Below, one piece after another: positions 18,742-29,536 of a DNA stretch of 64,000 bases. The DNA is from Staphylococcus xylosus NJ. Its GTDB lineage: Bacteria; Bacillota; Bacilli; Staphylococcales; Staphylococcaceae. Numbering within the stretch: position 1 is the first letter of the stretch; each line of letters opens with the position of its first letter. The position numbers and the translations under genes were made by a program. Under the pieces are notes generated by a model. The model was given only the letters and a program-made list of their open reading frames with translations, was not told the origin of the DNA and did no database searches. The stretch is taken from assembly GCF_000338275.1 (NCBI RefSeq), contig NZ_ANMR01000043.1:636754-700753 (forward strand). Direction: 5' to 3'.

Positions 18742-19578
18742 TTATATCCCTGTCCATTGATGAAAATCAGAAACATGTGAAGCAAAAAATAAATTTATCA
18801 TACTCAAACAAAATAAGATGATATTAAAATAAATTAATTTATGTTTAGTTAACATATGCTTCACTCTAAAAATGATATAAATGCCATATAGCAAAGTGAT
18901 AACTATCGACATAACCACTTTAGGATCAATCAAAATATTTAATCCTAAAGCATTGAATCCCCACTGAGCACCTAAGATAATACTTAAAATGATAAATAAA
19001 AAACCAATTAAACTACTATAGAATACAATTTGCTCAAGCGTAGCAACGCTTGCTATTCTAAAATATTTTTGATCAAATCGCTTTTGTTTTAAATTTTTAT
19101 ACTGAATTAAGTATAAAATGCTATTTACAAAAGCAAAAGCAAATAGGGCGTAACTAATAATTGCAAATGTGACATGGACAATAAGCAATTCGTTGATTAG
19201 GTTTAATTTTTCACCTGTACCATGGTAATGCATTGGTTGAAAAGTACTCATCGCAATAAATATAAAACCAATTAAATTGAATAAAAAAATTGAAAAATCT
19301 ATTTGTTTAATGACACTAATCACAATGGAAATAGAAATAATCAACCATGCCAATGCAAAAAACACATCAAAAATATTACCTAAGGGTACTTGTTTCGTAG
19401 CATTAATATAAAATGATAAAGAGATTGTTTGTAACACCCAAACAATCCCTAATGTAACAAATCCAATTCTTCTTACTTTATAAAACTTTTTGATAAAATC
19501 AAAAAAGTAACAAGCGATACTAAAAAAATAAAATAATAATATAAGTTCATTTAACCTTATGAACATAATTTCTTGCAT
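18742..19578 (-). CDS. hemX: HemX, membrane regulator of HemA
   Basis: The 278-residue protein has eight predicted membrane segments and belongs to the cytochrome c assembly (CcsA-like) family. The family-type stretch HYHGTGEKLNLINELLIVHV and the later FASHVSDFHQWTG carry conserved histidines. In Bacillus and Staphylococcus, HemX lowers the amount of HemA protein and so limits haem synthesis. It follows hemA by 21 bases. GGTGATGAT precedes the ATG. Confidence 0.9.
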   Translation of the reverse strand: MQEIMFIRLNELILLFYFFSIACYFFDFIKKFYKVRRIGFVTLGIVWVLQTISLSFYINATKQVPLGNIFDVFFALAWLIISISIVISVIKQIDFSIFLFNLIGFIFIAMSTFQPMHYHGTGEKLNLINELLIVHVTFAIISYALFAFAFVNSILYLIQYKNLKQKRFDQKYFRIASVATLEQIVFYSSLIGFLFIILSIILGAQWGFNALGLNILIDPKVVMSIVITLLYGIYIIFRVKHMLTKHKLIYFNIILFCLSMINLFFASHVSDFHQWTGI

Positions 19579-19599
19579 ATCATCACCATTTGAATATGC

Positions 19600-20934
19600 T
19601 TATTCAAAACTCAATATTTGGCTGTTTACCACCTTATTAGTAGTTTCTTTTTTAGATTCATATGCATTTTCAGCCTCAATGTCAAAAATGTTTTGAAATA
19701 GCTCTAATTTTTCGGTACTTTTCTTATCACTACTTAATTCTTTAGCTTGTTTTATAGGATCTTTCAACATTTGATTGATAATACTTTTCGTGTGTTTTGA
19801 GATTATTTTTCGTTCTCTTTCTGATAATCCAGGTAATTTGCGATCTAAACTATCCATAGTATCTTCTTGAATATTCATTGCTTTTTCTCTTAATGCACGA
19901 ATAACTGGTACAACACCTAGCATGTTCACCCATTCATTATGCGCTGAAATTTCATTTGGAATACTTTGCATAATTTGATCAGCTGCATTTTGACGTTCTC
20001 TCAAATTGGCATCTACCAATCCTTTTAAGTCATCTACATCATAATTAAACACATCTGCTATTGCATCAATTGTAGGTTCAATATCCCTAGGAACTGCAAT
20101 ATCAATTAATACTAAAGAATCATTTTTACGTTCAGACGCGCATGATTGCAACATTTTATTCGTTACAATATATTCATCAGAACTTGTTGAACTGATTACT
20201 ATGTCCACGTTTGCTAAAAGTTGCGGTAAAGATGTCATTGCTTCAAATTTCACGTTATGTTTCATTGCTAGATTTTGAGCTTTACTCAAAGTTCTATTTA
20301 CAATCGTAATATCTGTTACACCTGAACCGATTAAATTAAGAAGTGATAGTTCACTCATATCCCCTGCACCAATGATTAAAGCTTGCTTATTACTAATTTT
20401 GCCAAACACTTTTTTACTTAGTTCAACTGCAGCATACGAAACACTTACTGCATTATCAGCAATATCTGTTTCATTATGTGCTTTTTTCGCAAAAGTAATT
20501 GCTTGTTTAAATAAATGATTAAAGATTGTACCTGTTGTATCTTCTTCTTGAGCAATAAAAAATGCATTTCTTATTTGTCCAAGAATTTGTGTTTCTCCTA
20601 GAACTACAGAATCTAAACCTGAAGTAACTTGCAATAAATGTTTTACTGCATCGTCCCCCACTTTTACTTCAGTCATTTGTTTAATTTCTTCAACATCAAA
20701 ACCAAAGGATCTCGCTAAAAATCTTTGAATATAATAGCGACCCGTATGAATTTGATCTGTTACAGCATATACTTCTGTACGATTACAAGTTGATAATATC
20801 ACGTTTTCTAATATAGATTTCGTTTCATATAAACCAACATTGGCTGAACGTATGGCATCATCCTTAAAAGCAACTTTTTCTCTAAGTGCTACATCTGCTG
20901 TGCGATGATTTATGCTAACCGCAATTAAATGCAT
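19600..20934 (-). CDS. hemA: Glutamyl-tRNA reductase
   Basis: HemA reduces glutamyl-tRNA to glutamate-1-semialdehyde, the first step of haem synthesis by the C5 route. [19 protein letters not shown] is the family start and the active-site cysteine is C50 in [11 protein letters not shown]. The NADPH domain (about 165-310) includes [15 protein letters not shown]; the C-terminal helical dimerisation domain runs to 420. Length is 444 aa. GGAGGG precedes the ATG. As first gene of hemAXCDBL it is the control point, with HemX encoded next. Confidence 0.97.
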   Translation of the reverse strand: MHLIAVSINHRTADVALREKVAFKDDAIRSANVGLYETKSILENVILSTCNRTEVYAVTDQIHTGRYYIQRFLARSFGFDVEEIKQMTEVKVGDDAVKHLLQVTSGLDSVVLGETQILGQIRNAFFIAQEEDTTGTIFNHLFKQAITFAKKAHNETDIADNAVSVSYAAVELSKKVFGKISNKQALIIGAGDMSELSLLNLIGSGVTDITIVNRTLSKAQNLAMKHNVKFEAMTSLPQLLANVDIVISSTSSDEYIVTNKMLQSCASERKNDSLVLIDIAVPRDIEPTIDAIADVFNYDVDDLKGLVDANLRERQNAADQIMQSIPNEISAHNEWVNMLGVVPVIRALREKAMNIQEDTMDSLDRKLPGLSERERKIISKHTKSIINQMLKDPIKQAKELSSDKKSTEKLELFQNIFDIEAENAYESKKETTNKVVNSQILSFE

Positions 20935-20968
20935 TTATAACGCCCTCCATACATATTACAATAAATAA

Positions 20969-20996
20969 ATTATAACACAATTATAGCTTGAGTTAA
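20969..20996 (-). promoter_or_regulatory. Probable promoter of hemAXCDBL
   Basis: TTAACT (20996-20991) and TATAAT (20974-20969) are spaced 16 bases apart on the minus strand, about 30 bases ahead of hemA. The AT-rich surroundings include TTATAA half-sites that recall Fur/PerR boxes, but spacing does not fit the 7-1-7 pattern. Confidence 0.5.
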
Positions 20997-21107
20997 GTAA
21001 CTTGCACCAGTAAATTAGAAGAATTATAATTTACATTCATATTGTTGTCATAATTAAACTCAAATACAACTCATCCTTAATAGTTTTAATAACTTTTTTA
21101 TTAGTTA

Positions 21108-21695
21108 CTAAAGATATTTAGCAATAATATTCCAAATCTGTTGTTGATTATTATTTTTGATTGAAGAGTAGCTTATAATTTCATCTTCAGGTTCCATTTC
21201 TAATTTCTGTTGTACATTAGCTAAATGTTTTTGCACTTTACCTTTAGCAATCTTATCTTCTTTTGTAGCTACGACAAAGGTTGGAATCTCATAATATTTT
21301 AAATAATTATACATTAAGATATCGTCTTCAGTCGGATTATGTCTTAAGTCTACAAGTTGTATAACTAGTTTTAATTCTTCTCTTTGTGAGATATATTTTT
21401 CTATCATTATTCCAAAAGCTTCACGTTGCTTTTTACTTACTTTTGCATACCCATAACCAGGCACGTCTACAAATACAAGTTGGTTGTCTATATTATAAAA
21501 ATTCAGTGTTTGAGTTTTACCTGGTTGTTGTGACGTACGCGCCATATTCTTTCTGCCAATCATACTATTTATAAATGTTGATTTTCCCACATTAGATCTA
21601 CCACTTAAGCCAACTTCACTTAATCCAGTTTCTGGATATTGTTCTGGCTTCACAGCACTTATTAATAATTCTATTTCGTTAGGATTAATTTTCAT
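21108..21695 (-). CDS. engB: Ribosome biogenesis GTPase EngB/YsxC
   Basis: This 195-residue GTPase is needed for assembly of the 50S ribosomal subunit. All nucleotide motifs are visible: G1 GRSNVGKST (32-40), G3 VDVPGYG, G4 ATKEDK and G5 near [20 protein letters not shown] switch I reads [14 protein letters not shown]. It follows clpX but is separated from it by a terminator and about 280 bases, so it probably has its own promoter. Order clpX-engB-hemA is conserved in staphylococci by memory. Confidence 0.95.
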   Translation of the reverse strand: MKINPNEIELLISAVKPEQYPETGLSEVGLSGRSNVGKSTFINSMIGRKNMARTSQQPGKTQTLNFYNIDNQLVFVDVPGYGYAKVSKKQREAFGIMIEKYISQREELKLVIQLVDLRHNPTEDDILMYNYLKYYEIPTFVVATKEDKIAKGKVQKHLANVQQKLEMEPEDEIISYSSIKNNNQQQIWNIIAKYL

Positions 21696-21787
21696 TATCG
21701 ACCCTCTTTTCTTCTAAATTCACTTGTTAATTATATTACACAAAGTCTAATATGAATATGTATTTTTTAAATATCACATTATTTTCA

Positions 21788-21826
21788 TAAAAAATGAGGC
21801 CGGACATCATAAACGTGTCGGCCTCA
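21788..21826 (-). terminator. Terminator of clpX
   Basis: The stem TGAGGCCGACA / TGTCCGGCCTCA has one bulged base and a 9-base loop and ends in TTTTTTAT on the minus strand. It lies about 150 bases after clpX; the space between holds a weak AT-rich inverted repeat only. Confidence 0.8.
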
Positions 21827-21972
21827 AATATGATATTGACAATAATAAACAAATTTGAAAAAGTATTTATTTAAACTCAATTCAAAGTTTGTTTCTTATG
21901 CCAAGTTTGCATTATAAAATGAATATTCTTAAAAAGTATATACTATAAATACTTTCTTACTTTATAGATAAA

Positions 21973-23235
21973 TTACGCAGAAGTTTGTTCCTTGTTTACA
22001 AGATTACCTTCTTTATCATATAGTTCAGGATTTTTTTCTTCAGTTATTGTTTGGTCTGTGATGACAACTTTTACAACACCATCTGTAGATGGTACATCAT
22101 ACATAATGTCAATTAAAGCTTCTTCAATAATTGAACGTAATCCACGTGCACCTGTTTTACGTTCTATTGCTTTGTTACTAATTGCAGATAACGCTTCGTC
22201 TGTAAACACTAACTCAACATCATCCAATTCAAGCATTTTAGTATATTGTTTTACCAATGCATTTTTAGGTTGCGTTAAGATATTTTTTAACGCATCAACG
22301 TCTAACGTTTCAAGATTAGCTACGATTGGTACACGACCAATAAATTCAGGAATTAAACCATATGATTGTAAATCTTCTGGTCTAATTTGTTCAAGAATAG
22401 CATCTTCATCGTATTTAGATGCTTCACTACTTGAGAAACCAATAACTTTTTCGCCTAATCTACGCTTGATAACTTCGTCTATTCCGTCAAATGCACCACC
22501 AAGTACAAACAAGATATTTGTAGTATCGATTTGTATTAACTCTTGGTTTGGATGTTTACGTCCACCTTGTGGCGGAACACTTGCAGTTGTACCTTCTAAA
22601 ATTTTAAGCAAGGCTTGTTGTACACCTTCACCAGAAACATCACGGGTAATTGATGTATTTTCTGATTTTCTTGCAATTTTATCAATTTCATCGACGTAAA
22701 TAATACCTTTTTCAGCTTTATCTACATCAAAATCTGCTGCTTGTATTAAACGGAGTAAAATGTTTTCAACATCATCACCGACATAACCAGCTTCAGTTAA
22801 ACTAGTAGCATCTGCAATCGCAAATGGAACATTTAATGTTTTAGCTAATGTTTGTGCTAAAAGTGTTTTACCACTACCAGTTGGACCAATTAATGCTACG
22901 TTACTTTTTTGTAGTTCAACTTCATCCTCATTTGGACCTAACTGTTGAACACGCTTATAGTGATTATAAACTGCAACAGCTAATGATTTCTTAGCTTTTT
23001 CTTGACCAATTACATAATCATTTAATTTGTCCATAATTTCTTTAGGTGTTGGTAATTCAGTTAAACCTTCAGGTTCTACTTGAGCTAATTCTTCTTCAAC
23101 AATTTCTGAGCATAGCTCAATACATTCATTACAAATATACACGCCACTTCCTGCAACCAATTTTTTTACTTGGTCTTGATCTTTACCACAGAAAGAGCAT
23201 TTTAAATTTTCTTCATCTTCATTGAATTTGAACAT
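21973..23235 (-). CDS. clpX: ATP-dependent Clp protease ATP-binding subunit ClpX
   Basis: ClpX unfolds substrates and feeds them to ClpP. The N-terminal zinc-binding domain has C13, C16, C35 and C38 (CSFC and CNEC). The AAA+ core shows Walker A GPTGSGKT (117-124), Walker [12 protein letters not shown], the pore loop GYVGDD, the ClpP-binding IGF loop ([10 protein letters not shown]) and the sensor region [12 protein letters not shown]. Length (420 aa) is standard. It stands alone behind tig, with a terminator on each side. Confidence 0.97.
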   Translation of the reverse strand: MFKFNEDEENLKCSFCGKDQDQVKKLVAGSGVYICNECIELCSEIVEEELAQVEPEGLTELPTPKEIMDKLNDYVIGQEKAKKSLAVAVYNHYKRVQQLGPNEDEVELQKSNVALIGPTGSGKTLLAQTLAKTLNVPFAIADATSLTEAGYVGDDVENILLRLIQAADFDVDKAEKGIIYVDEIDKIARKSENTSITRDVSGEGVQQALLKILEGTTASVPPQGGRKHPNQELIQIDTTNILFVLGGAFDGIDEVIKRRLGEKVIGFSSSEASKYDEDAILEQIRPEDLQSYGLIPEFIGRVPIVANLETLDVDALKNILTQPKNALVKQYTKMLELDDVELVFTDEALSAISNKAIERKTGARGLRSIIEEALIDIMYDVPSTDGVVKVVITDQTITEEKNPELYDKEGNLVNKEQTSA

Positions 23236-23325
23236 TCTATTTACACCCCTATTCCCTAAAGACTATACTAGATAGTATTTTAATATGCAACTTGCACCTT
23301 TCACAAGTTATTTGCACAAAATAGT

Positions 23326-23357
23326 GTAGCAGATACATCTTTGAATGCATCTGCTAC
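23326..23357 (-). terminator. Possible terminator of tig
   Basis: A 9-bp stem (GTAGCAGAT and its complement) with a 14-base loop lies 65 bases after tig. The T tract on the minus strand is short (CTATTTTG), so termination may be weak. Confidence 0.45.
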
Positions 23358-23420
23358 TAGTTTACTATATTAAACGACTAACATATAATTCACAAAATAA
23401 TTTGCTCACTCTATATTTAG

Positions 23421-24731
23421 TTACGCTTCTGAGTCATCTTTAGATGGTTCTACTAATTTAGCTTCTTCAACTAATAAGTCAATCACTTTTTGGATACGTA
23501 CATCGTTTTTAACAATGTCAGTATTACCAAGTGTTTGTTTAATATCTTCAACAGAGATATTAAATTGTCCACTCATTTTTTCTAATTCTTTGTCGATGTC
23601 ATCATCAGATACTTCAACTTCTTCAGCATCTGCGATAGCAGTCAATGTTAAGTTTGTTTTAACACGTTCTTCTGCATCATCTTTCATTTGCTCTCTTAAT
23701 TGTGACTCATCTTGGCCAGAAATTTGGAAATAAGTTTCTAGATTAAGACCTTGTTGTTGCATACGTTGACCAAATTCTTGAACCATACGGTCTAACTCAG
23801 TGTTAATCATTGCTTCTGGAACATCAATTGTAGCATTGTTTGCTGCTTTGTTAATTGCTTCTTCTTTTTGATTGTTTTCAGCATCAGTTTCTTTTTGTTC
23901 AGTTAGACGCTTGCGTAAGTTTTCTTTGAATTCGTCAACAGTGTTTGCTTCTGCGTCTAATTCGTTAGCAATTTCGTCTGTTAATTCTGGAACATCTTTG
24001 AATTTAATTTCATTTACTTTAGTTTTGAAAGTAGCTTCTTTTCCAGCTAATTCCTCAGCGTGGTATTCTTCTGGGAAAGTAACGTTAACGTCTTTCTCTT
24101 CACCAGTTTTAACGCCTACTAATTGCTCTTCAAATCCAGGAATAAATGAACCTGATCCAATTTCAAGATCATAGCCTTCAGCTTGTCCACCTTCAAATTG
24201 TTCGCCGTCAACATAGCCGTCGAAATCGATGTTAACAGTGTCGCCATTTTCAATAGCGCCGTCTTCTTTAACTACCATTTCAGCTAAATGTCCTAATTGA
24301 TGATCAATTGATTCTTCTAATTCTTCATCAGTTAGTTCAACGTTTTGTTTTTCAATTTCTAAACCTTTGTAATCACCTAATTGTACTTCTGGTTCTACAA
24401 CAACATTTGCTTCAAATGTCATTTCGCTACCTTTTTCAATAGATGTGACATTAATTTCTGGTTGATCAACTGGTTTTATGCCAGTTTCATCTATAGCTTC
24501 ACCATAAGCTTCTGGTAATAAGATATCAACTGCATCTTGATATAATGCTTCTACACCAAAGCGTTGTTCAAAGATTGGACGAGGTACTTTCCCTTTACGG
24601 AAGCCCGGTACGTTTATTTGTTTAACCACTTTTTTGAAAGCTTGATCAATTGCTTTGTCTACTTTTTCTGCTGGAACTGTAACGGTTAAAACACCTTCGT
24701 TACCTTCCTTTTTTTCCCAAGTTGCTGTCAT
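23421..24731 (-). CDS. tig: Trigger factor, ribosome-bound chaperone
   Basis: Trigger factor binds the ribosome near the exit tunnel and shields nascent chains. The ribosome-binding signature [17 protein letters not shown] is near residue 43. The FKBP-type prolyl isomerase domain spans about 160-245 ([19 protein letters not shown]), followed by the helical C-terminal arms. Length is 436 aa. The tail is acidic (EPSKDDSEA). A good promoter and AGG-rich binding site stand upstream. Confidence 0.96.
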   Translation of the reverse strand: MTATWEKKEGNEGVLTVTVPAEKVDKAIDQAFKKVVKQINVPGFRKGKVPRPIFEQRFGVEALYQDAVDILLPEAYGEAIDETGIKPVDQPEINVTSIEKGSEMTFEANVVVEPEVQLGDYKGLEIEKQNVELTDEELEESIDHQLGHLAEMVVKEDGAIENGDTVNIDFDGYVDGEQFEGGQAEGYDLEIGSGSFIPGFEEQLVGVKTGEEKDVNVTFPEEYHAEELAGKEATFKTKVNEIKFKDVPELTDEIANELDAEANTVDEFKENLRKRLTEQKETDAENNQKEEAINKAANNATIDVPEAMINTELDRMVQEFGQRMQQQGLNLETYFQISGQDESQLREQMKDDAEERVKTNLTLTAIADAEEVEVSDDDIDKELEKMSGQFNISVEDIKQTLGNTDIVKNDVRIQKVIDLLVEEAKLVEPSKDDSEA

Positions 24732-24778
24732 GTATAAAAACCTCCATGATTATCCTATTTTATTTTTTCAACTTCACT

Positions 24779-24807
24779 ATTATAGCATACGTCTATGCTC
24801 TACACAA
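24779..24807 (-). promoter_or_regulatory. Promoter of tig, with an inverted repeat in the spacer
   Basis: TTGTGT (24807-24802) and TATAAT (24784-24779) are spaced exactly 17 bases apart on the minus strand. The spacer contains AGCATA-CGTC-TATGCT (24784-24799), a small perfect inverted repeat that could be an operator. Confidence 0.65.
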
Positions 24808-24898
24808 ACACTCTGTTTATAACACGTGATTTAAAATGTAAACTTGAAAATTTTTATTATAGCTACTTTCTTCCATTACCCGAAAATCAAATGATTAA

Positions 24899-25822
24899 TT
24901 ATTCTACACTATCAATGTTAGTTATGAATTTCACAACCTCATTTGACATATCTAAACTTTCTAAACCTAGCATAGATTTAAAATAATTTACGTATGCTTC
25001 AATCCATACTGATTCTAATGCTATGCGTTCTAATTCTAATGGATAAAATAAAATCGCATGATTATTCATTAAACGAAATGCCTCTTCAATCATTTGTGGC
25101 GCACTATCTTCAATTTGGTCAATTACTTTCGGTATTAAATTGGTTTTAAACACTGTATGTTCTAAACCATATAATTTGACTGGAACAACTTCTATATTAA
25201 ATCCAAATTTTTGAATTTGAATGGTCTGATTGTAACCACCAAAACGTAAATATTCAAGCATTAGACTTACCACATTAGGTGGTAAGGTCAGTTCATTGAT
25301 AATATTGACAATCGTTTCTTGATATCTAAATTGACTATGGTCAATTAACGTTAATATAGTATTGATTTGTTCTCTAAGAGAGATAGCATCAAAATTTTGC
25401 AACATATGTGTAGCATGTTCGTTATGTTTATCGATTTGGCTTAATGCATATTCTTTAATTGGAAACAATTCCATACGTGTTCTATGATCATGGACTTCAT
25501 CAATAATTTGATTAATAACTTCCACTACTTCAAAATATTGCCCTAGACCATTCAAACTTTTAATATAATACATCATCAAATCATCATACTTAGTTGTTCC
25601 TTGTTTTAATAAAATAATAGCTTCTTCACGTAGTTCGAGAAAATGACCCATCTTATATAACATTGAACATTTTAACAAAGACAGTTGTTCATCTAGTTCA
25701 AATTGTTCTTCAAAGTCTTCAAATAAGTCATAAGTATGCTCAAAATTGTTATCATTAAATGATTGCTTAATTTCTCTCACTAATTTATCTTTTGAACGTG
25801 GAAAAGGAATGATATCAGACAT
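24899..25822 (-). CDS. Tetratricopeptide-repeat-like cytoplasmic protein
   Basis: This 307-residue helical, acidic protein has no signal peptide or membrane segment. Its pattern of paired helices (for example QLSLLKCSMLYKMGHFLEL and MYYIKSLNGLGQYFEVVEV) suggests two or three degenerate TPR units in the first 120 residues. It resembles a conserved staphylococcal protein next to trigger factor and may be a scaffold; no enzymatic motif is seen. It begins 13 bases past the Nudix gene stop, so the two probably share a transcript. Confidence 0.75.
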   Translation of the reverse strand: MSDIIPFPRSKDKLVREIKQSFNDNNFEHTYDLFEDFEEQFELDEQLSLLKCSMLYKMGHFLELREEAIILLKQGTTKYDDLMMYYIKSLNGLGQYFEVVEVINQIIDEVHDHRTRMELFPIKEYALSQIDKHNEHATHMLQNFDAISLREQINTILTLIDHSQFRYQETIVNIINELTLPPNVVSLMLEYLRFGGYNQTIQIQKFGFNIEVVPVKLYGLEHTVFKTNLIPKVIDQIEDSAPQMIEEAFRLMNNHAILFYPLELERIALESVWIEAYVNYFKSMLGLESLDMSNEVVKFITNIDSVE

Positions 25823-25834
25823 CTTCAGACACCC

Positions 25835-26446
25835 CTATTTTATAGCTTGTAATATTAAAGCGCTCCATGTTTCAAACTCATCATAATCTTCAATTTTACT
25901 TTGATCTACCCATTTTATACGTAATGTGTCTGTTTCCATAGCTTCTACGTCATTACTGTTTACATGAATTTTGAACACAACACCTAGATGGACCTCACCG
26001 ACTTCATTCGTATCATCATTGATAAAACCTATGTAAGCTAAATTCTGAGACTTACTTTCTGATAAGCCTACTTCTTCTTCTAATTCTCTTTGCGCATTAA
26101 TTCTCAATACTTCATTAATTGACTCTGCACCTTTAACATCATTCATATGACCACCTACACCAATAGATGATTGGCCGTGCAAACGAGATTCTCCTCCACC
26201 AGATAAACGTTCATATACTAATAACTCATCGTTTTCATTTTCCAATATACAATAAGAAATTAACTGCTTGTATGCCGGATCTTCTTCCATATCTCCACGA
26301 CGTTTAACTTCAAATTTAGAAAGTGTGTCAAAAATTTCTTGCCCTTTAACAGTATTTTTATCTAAGAAACCATTGAATTTATTCTTTTCATCATTAAATA
26401 AAATATTTCTCGGCACTACTGTAATCATTTCATCGAATTTAGACAT
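25835..26446 (-). CDS. Nudix hydrolase
   Basis: The Nudix box is intact: GGHMNDVKGAESINEVLR continuing to RELEEEVGL (about residues 97-125), giving the GX5EX7REUXEEXGU pattern that binds metal for cleavage of a nucleoside diphosphate linked to another group. Substrate cannot be told from sequence. GGAGGAG is spaced correctly for the ATG at 26446 (MSKFDEMITVV); a frame five codons longer starts within the binding site. Length is 203 aa. The TPR-like gene follows directly. Confidence 0.88.
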   Translation of the reverse strand: MSKFDEMITVVPRNILFNDEKNKFNGFLDKNTVKGQEIFDTLSKFEVKRRGDMEEDPAYKQLISYCILENENDELLVYERLSGGGESRLHGQSSIGVGGHMNDVKGAESINEVLRINAQRELEEEVGLSESKSQNLAYIGFINDDTNEVGEVHLGVVFKIHVNSNDVEAMETDTLRIKWVDQSKIEDYDEFETWSALILQAIK

Positions 26447-26589
26447 TAGTTTCTCCTCCATTTATGACTTCTAAGCTATTTTATCAAATGATGGTTATTT
26501 ATCAAAATGATAATTCGTATCTTAAAATGCAACCAGATAGATTCATTGGCGCTTATATCAAATATTTAAAACTGTTTATTAACTAAAAA

Positions 26590-26645
26590 TAAGGAGTGCG
26601 ACAGAAATCTATTTTTTATAATAGTATTTCTGTCGCACTCCCTCT
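26590..26645 (-). terminator. Terminator of infC-rpmI-rplT
   Basis: A perfect 16-bp stem (GGAGTGCGACAGAAAT and its complement) with a 17-base AT loop is followed by TTATTTTTAG on the minus strand, 12 bases after rplT. Confidence 0.85.
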
Positions 26646-26656
26646 ATAATTAGATA

Positions 26657-27013
26657 CTATTTTAAAGCATCTTTAGCTTTAGTTACTAATTCAGCGAAAG
26701 CTTTTTCGTCTGAAATAGCAATTTCTGAAAGCATTTTACGGTTAATGTCGATTTCAGCTTTTTTCAAACCGTTCATAAGTCTTGAATAACTCATGTCGTG
26801 TTGACGAGCTGCTGCGTTGATACGTGTAATCCATAATTTACGGAAATCACGTTTTCTTTGACGACGGTCACGGAATGCATATTGACCTGATTTCATAACT
26901 TGTTGTTTTGCAACTTTATATAATGTACGTTTTGAACCGAAGTAACCTTTAGCTAATTTAATCGTCTTTTTACGACGCGCTCTTGTTACTGTTCCACCTT
27001 TAACTCGTGGCAT
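26657..27013 (-). CDS. rplT: 50S ribosomal protein L20
   Basis: This 118-residue basic protein begins [19 protein letters not shown] and contains [20 protein letters not shown], both diagnostic of L20, which binds 23S rRNA early in assembly. In low-GC Gram-positives L20 also represses its own operon by binding the leader RNA, and that leader is present here upstream of infC. It is the last gene of infC-rpmI-rplT. Confidence 0.98.
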   Translation of the reverse strand: MPRVKGGTVTRARRKKTIKLAKGYFGSKRTLYKVAKQQVMKSGQYAFRDRRQRKRDFRKLWITRINAAARQHDMSYSRLMNGLKKAEIDINRKMLSEIAISDEKAFAELVTKAKDALK

Positions 27014-27075
27014 AATAAATTCCTCCTCTAAATATGTTCAATCTTTCAAATTGATACGTTATGACATTTTAGTCA

Positions 27076-27276
27076 TTATTTTTTGTAAGCTAATAATTGT
27101 TTTACGCGTTTCATATCTGATTTAGATACTAATGAAGCTTTACGTAATTTACGTTTTTGTTTAGTTGTTTTGTTTGCAAACATATGAGATGTGAAAGCTC
27201 TAGAACGTTTTAATTTACCTGAACCAGTTCTTTTAACACGTTTAGCTGCTCCACGGTGTGTTTTCATTTTAGGCAT
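27076..27276 (-). CDS. rpmI: 50S ribosomal protein L35
   Basis: The 66-residue basic protein starts [20 protein letters not shown] and ends with the [16 protein letters not shown] type tail of L35. It lies between infC and rplT with short spaces and AGGAGG ahead of the ATG. No odd feature. Confidence 0.98.
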   Translation of the reverse strand: MPKMKTHRGAAKRVKRTGSGKLKRSRAFTSHMFANKTTKQKRKLRKASLVSKSDMKRVKQLLAYKK

Positions 27277-27305
27277 GATTCATTTCCTCCTGTAATATCT
27301 TATTA

Positions 27306-27824
27306 TTATTTTTCATTGATTGGACTTAATGTAATAAACATTTGGCGTCCATCCATTTTGGGTCTTTGTTCAACTGTAGCGATATCTTTACATTCATCTG
27401 CAAATTTTTCTAAAACACGTTGACCAATTTCTTTATGCGTAATCGCACGACCTCTGAAACGAATTGAAACTTTACATTTGTCGCCTTTTTCTAAGAATTT
27501 ACGTCCATTCTTCAACTTAGTTTGGAAATCATGTTCCTCAATAGTTGGACTTAAACGTATTTCTTTAAGGTTAATTGTTTTTTGTTTTTTCTTCATTTCT
27601 TTTTCTTTTTTCTGTTGTTCAAATTTATATTTACCATAATCCATAATTCTAGCAACAGGTGGTTTAGCATTCGGAGCCATGATAACTACGTCTAAACCTA
27701 CTCTATCTGCCATTTCTAGAGCTTCTGTCTTAGTTTTTACACCAATTTGTTCTCCGTCTTGACCGATTAAGCGTAATTCTTTTGCACGAATCTTTTCGTT
27801 AACTTGAGTCTGATCTTTTGCTAT
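27306..27824 (-). CDS. infC: Translation initiation factor IF-3, probable ATA start
   Basis: IF-3 binds the 30S subunit, keeps it apart from 50S and checks the start codon. The N-domain ([19 protein letters not shown] and IGQDG) and C-domain ([28 protein letters not shown]) are complete. No ATG starts the conserved protein. GGAGGTG is followed after TCAACC by ATA, aligned with the AUU start known for B. subtilis and E. coli infC, so I start at the ATA (172 aa). The GTG nine bases upstream, giving 175 aa, is itself part of the Shine-Dalgarno. Such rare starts let IF-3 limit its own translation. The gene heads infC-rpmI-rplT behind an L20 leader. Confidence 0.95.
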   Translation of the reverse strand: MAKDQTQVNEKIRAKELRLIGQDGEQIGVKTKTEALEMADRVGLDVVIMAPNAKPPVARIMDYGKYKFEQQKKEKEMKKKQKTINLKEIRLSPTIEEHDFQTKLKNGRKFLEKGDKCKVSIRFRGRAITHKEIGQRVLEKFADECKDIATVEQRPKMDGRQMFITLSPINEK

Positions 27825-27865
27825 GGTTGACACCTCCAAGATTTTTACGAAATTATCCCAAGCAA

Positions 27866-27999
27866 AAAGAGCGAGTATATAATATACCCGCTCTTCTCTA
27901 CGCATGACTACATCATGCATATATAAGACCTGCCAACAGCTTTTGCGTCGCAACAGGTGAGAAGCGGGAGCTTCTACTTGGTTCGTTTCGTATTCAACA
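27866..27999 (-). promoter_or_regulatory. L20 leader RNA of infC-rpmI-rplT
   Basis: The minus strand between promoter and infC carries GAAGCTCCCGCTTCTCACCTG, GCTGTTGGCAGGTC and a terminator hairpin AGAGCGGGTATA…TACTCGCTCTTTTTGC. CACCTGTTG and GTTGGCAGGT can pair in the way known for the L20-binding pseudoknot-like element of Bacillus. Excess L20 should bind here and favour the terminator. Confidence 0.88.
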
Positions 28000-28005
28000 T
28001 TACCT

Positions 28006-28034
28006 ATCATAACAACAATAATGACATTAGTCAA
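28006..28034 (-). promoter_or_regulatory. Promoter of infC-rpmI-rplT
   Basis: TTGACT (28034-28029) and TATGAT (28011-28006) are spaced 17 bases on the minus strand. Transcription would begin near 27999, at the start of the L20 leader. It lies in the short gap after lysP. Confidence 0.75.
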
Positions 28035-28045
28035 CTGTTTTTTTA

Positions 28046-29536
28046 TTATTTATTAATTTCATCCATATCAACATCTTGACGTAAATCCACTTGTTCTAAC
28101 GGAACGATTTTCGTTCTGTATCTCAATTTATGATAAATGAAAAATGCTAAAAATACAGGTATGCCCATATAAGTTATAACGAATCTATTTAGATTGAAAT
28201 CGCCCGTTTTTATAAAGTCTACGTCTTGCCCTATTATAACAAGTACGCAGAGTACACCTGCAAATATTGGACCAAACGGGAATAACTTAGCTTTGTATTT
28301 TAATTTTGATTTATCATAATTTTGTTTATCAAACGCTTTTCTAAATCTATAATGACTGACTGCAATACCAACCCATGCAATAAATCCAGTCATACCACTA
28401 GCAGCAACAATATATTCATAAGCGTCACCGCTTAAATGTTGTAATACAAATATACCTATTACAATAAGTGCTGTGACTAATAATGATACATAAGGCACAC
28501 CGTATTTATTTGTTTTACCAAATACAGGGTATGCTAATTTATCTTTACTCATTGAATACAACATACGCGTTGATGCGTACATACCCGAGTTACCCGCAGA
28601 CAGAACTGAAGTCAATATTACAGCATTCATAAATGACGCAGCAAATGCCAATCCTGCATTTTGGAATACAAGTGTAAATGGAGATGTTGATACATCATCG
28701 CCTCCACCCATTAATGCTGCACTGTCATAAGGAATTAACATACCAATAACAAAAATTGCCATAATATAGAAAATCAATATTCTCCAAAATACTTGTTTAA
28801 TTGCTTTAGGTACAGCACGTTCTGGATTTTCTGATTCACCTGCAGTTATACCAATCAATTCAGTTCCTTGGAAGGAGAATCCAGCAACTAAGAATACACC
28901 TAAGATAGTTAATAAGCTACCACCTAGTCCATCACCAAGTATTGGTCCGCCACCTTTAGTAAAGGTATCAAAACCAACAAATTCTCCACCCATAATACCT
29001 AAGATTGTTAGTAAACCAATTCCTATAAATATAATAACCGTAACTACTTTAATTAATGCGAACCAGTATTCACTTTCACCATATACGCGAACAGATAATG
29101 CATTAAGACCAAAAATAATTAATAAGAATAGACAACTCCAAGCCCAAGCTGGCATACCAGTTAAAGGTGTCCAATATTGTATAACTTGCGCTGCAATTGT
29201 AACATCTGCCGCAACCGTGATAACCCAGTTGAACCAATAATTCCAACCTAATGCAAATCCTAATGAAGGATCAACAAAACGTGTGGCATAAGTACTAAAT
29301 GATCCCGATACTGGTAAATATGTCGCCATCTCTCCTAATGACGTCATAAGGAAGAAGACCATCGCCCCAATAATTGCATAAGCTAACAATGCACCTAAGG
29401 CTCCGGCATCGTGAATCGCTCCACCCGAAGTCATAAATAGTCCTGTTCCAATACATCCACCAATCGCAATCATGGAAATATGACGATCTTTTAATCCTCT
29501 TTGAACTCCATTGCTTTGATTTTCTTGTTTTGCCAT
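28046..29536 (-). CDS. lysP: Lysine-specific permease
   Basis: This 496-residue amino acid-polyamine-organocation transporter has 12 predicted membrane segments. The family start [21 protein letters not shown] and [16 protein letters not shown], a hallmark of the amino acid permease group, are present. Sequence alone would allow lysine, arginine or histidine, but the lysine riboswitch directly upstream fixes the call as lysine import. AAAGGA precedes the ATG. No terminator is seen between it and the infC promoter, so some read-through into infC is possible. Confidence 0.93.
   Translation of the reverse strand: MAKQENQSNGVQRGLKDRHISMIAIGGCIGTGLFMTSGGAIHDAGALGALLAYAIIGAMVFFLMTSLGEMATYLPVSGSFSTYATRFVDPSLGFALGWNYWFNWVITVAADVTIAAQVIQYWTPLTGMPAWAWSCLFLLIIFGLNALSVRVYGESEYWFALIKVVTVIIFIGIGLLTILGIMGGEFVGFDTFTKGGGPILGDGLGGSLLTILGVFLVAGFSFQGTELIGITAGESENPERAVPKAIKQVFWRILIFYIMAIFVIGMLIPYDSAALMGGGDDVSTSPFTLVFQNAGLAFAASFMNAVILTSVLSAGNSGMYASTRMLYSMSKDKLAYPVFGKTNKYGVPYVSLLVTALIVIGIFVLQHLSGDAYEYIVAASGMTGFIAWVGIAVSHYRFRKAFDKQNYDKSKLKYKAKLFPFGPIFAGVLCVLVIIGQDVDFIKTGDFNLNRFVITYMGIPVFLAFFIYHKLRYRTKIVPLEQVDLRQDVDMDEINK

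Noticed and set aside
20941..21060. PerR/Fur box ahead of hemA
   Set aside because: TTATAA-type half-sites are present but the spacing is 7-3-7 rather than 7-1-7, and the region is so AT-rich that partial matches are expected.
21992..22699. 235-codon plus-strand frame opposite clpX
   Set aside because: It mirrors a well conserved gene and has a serine/threonine-rich antisense composition.
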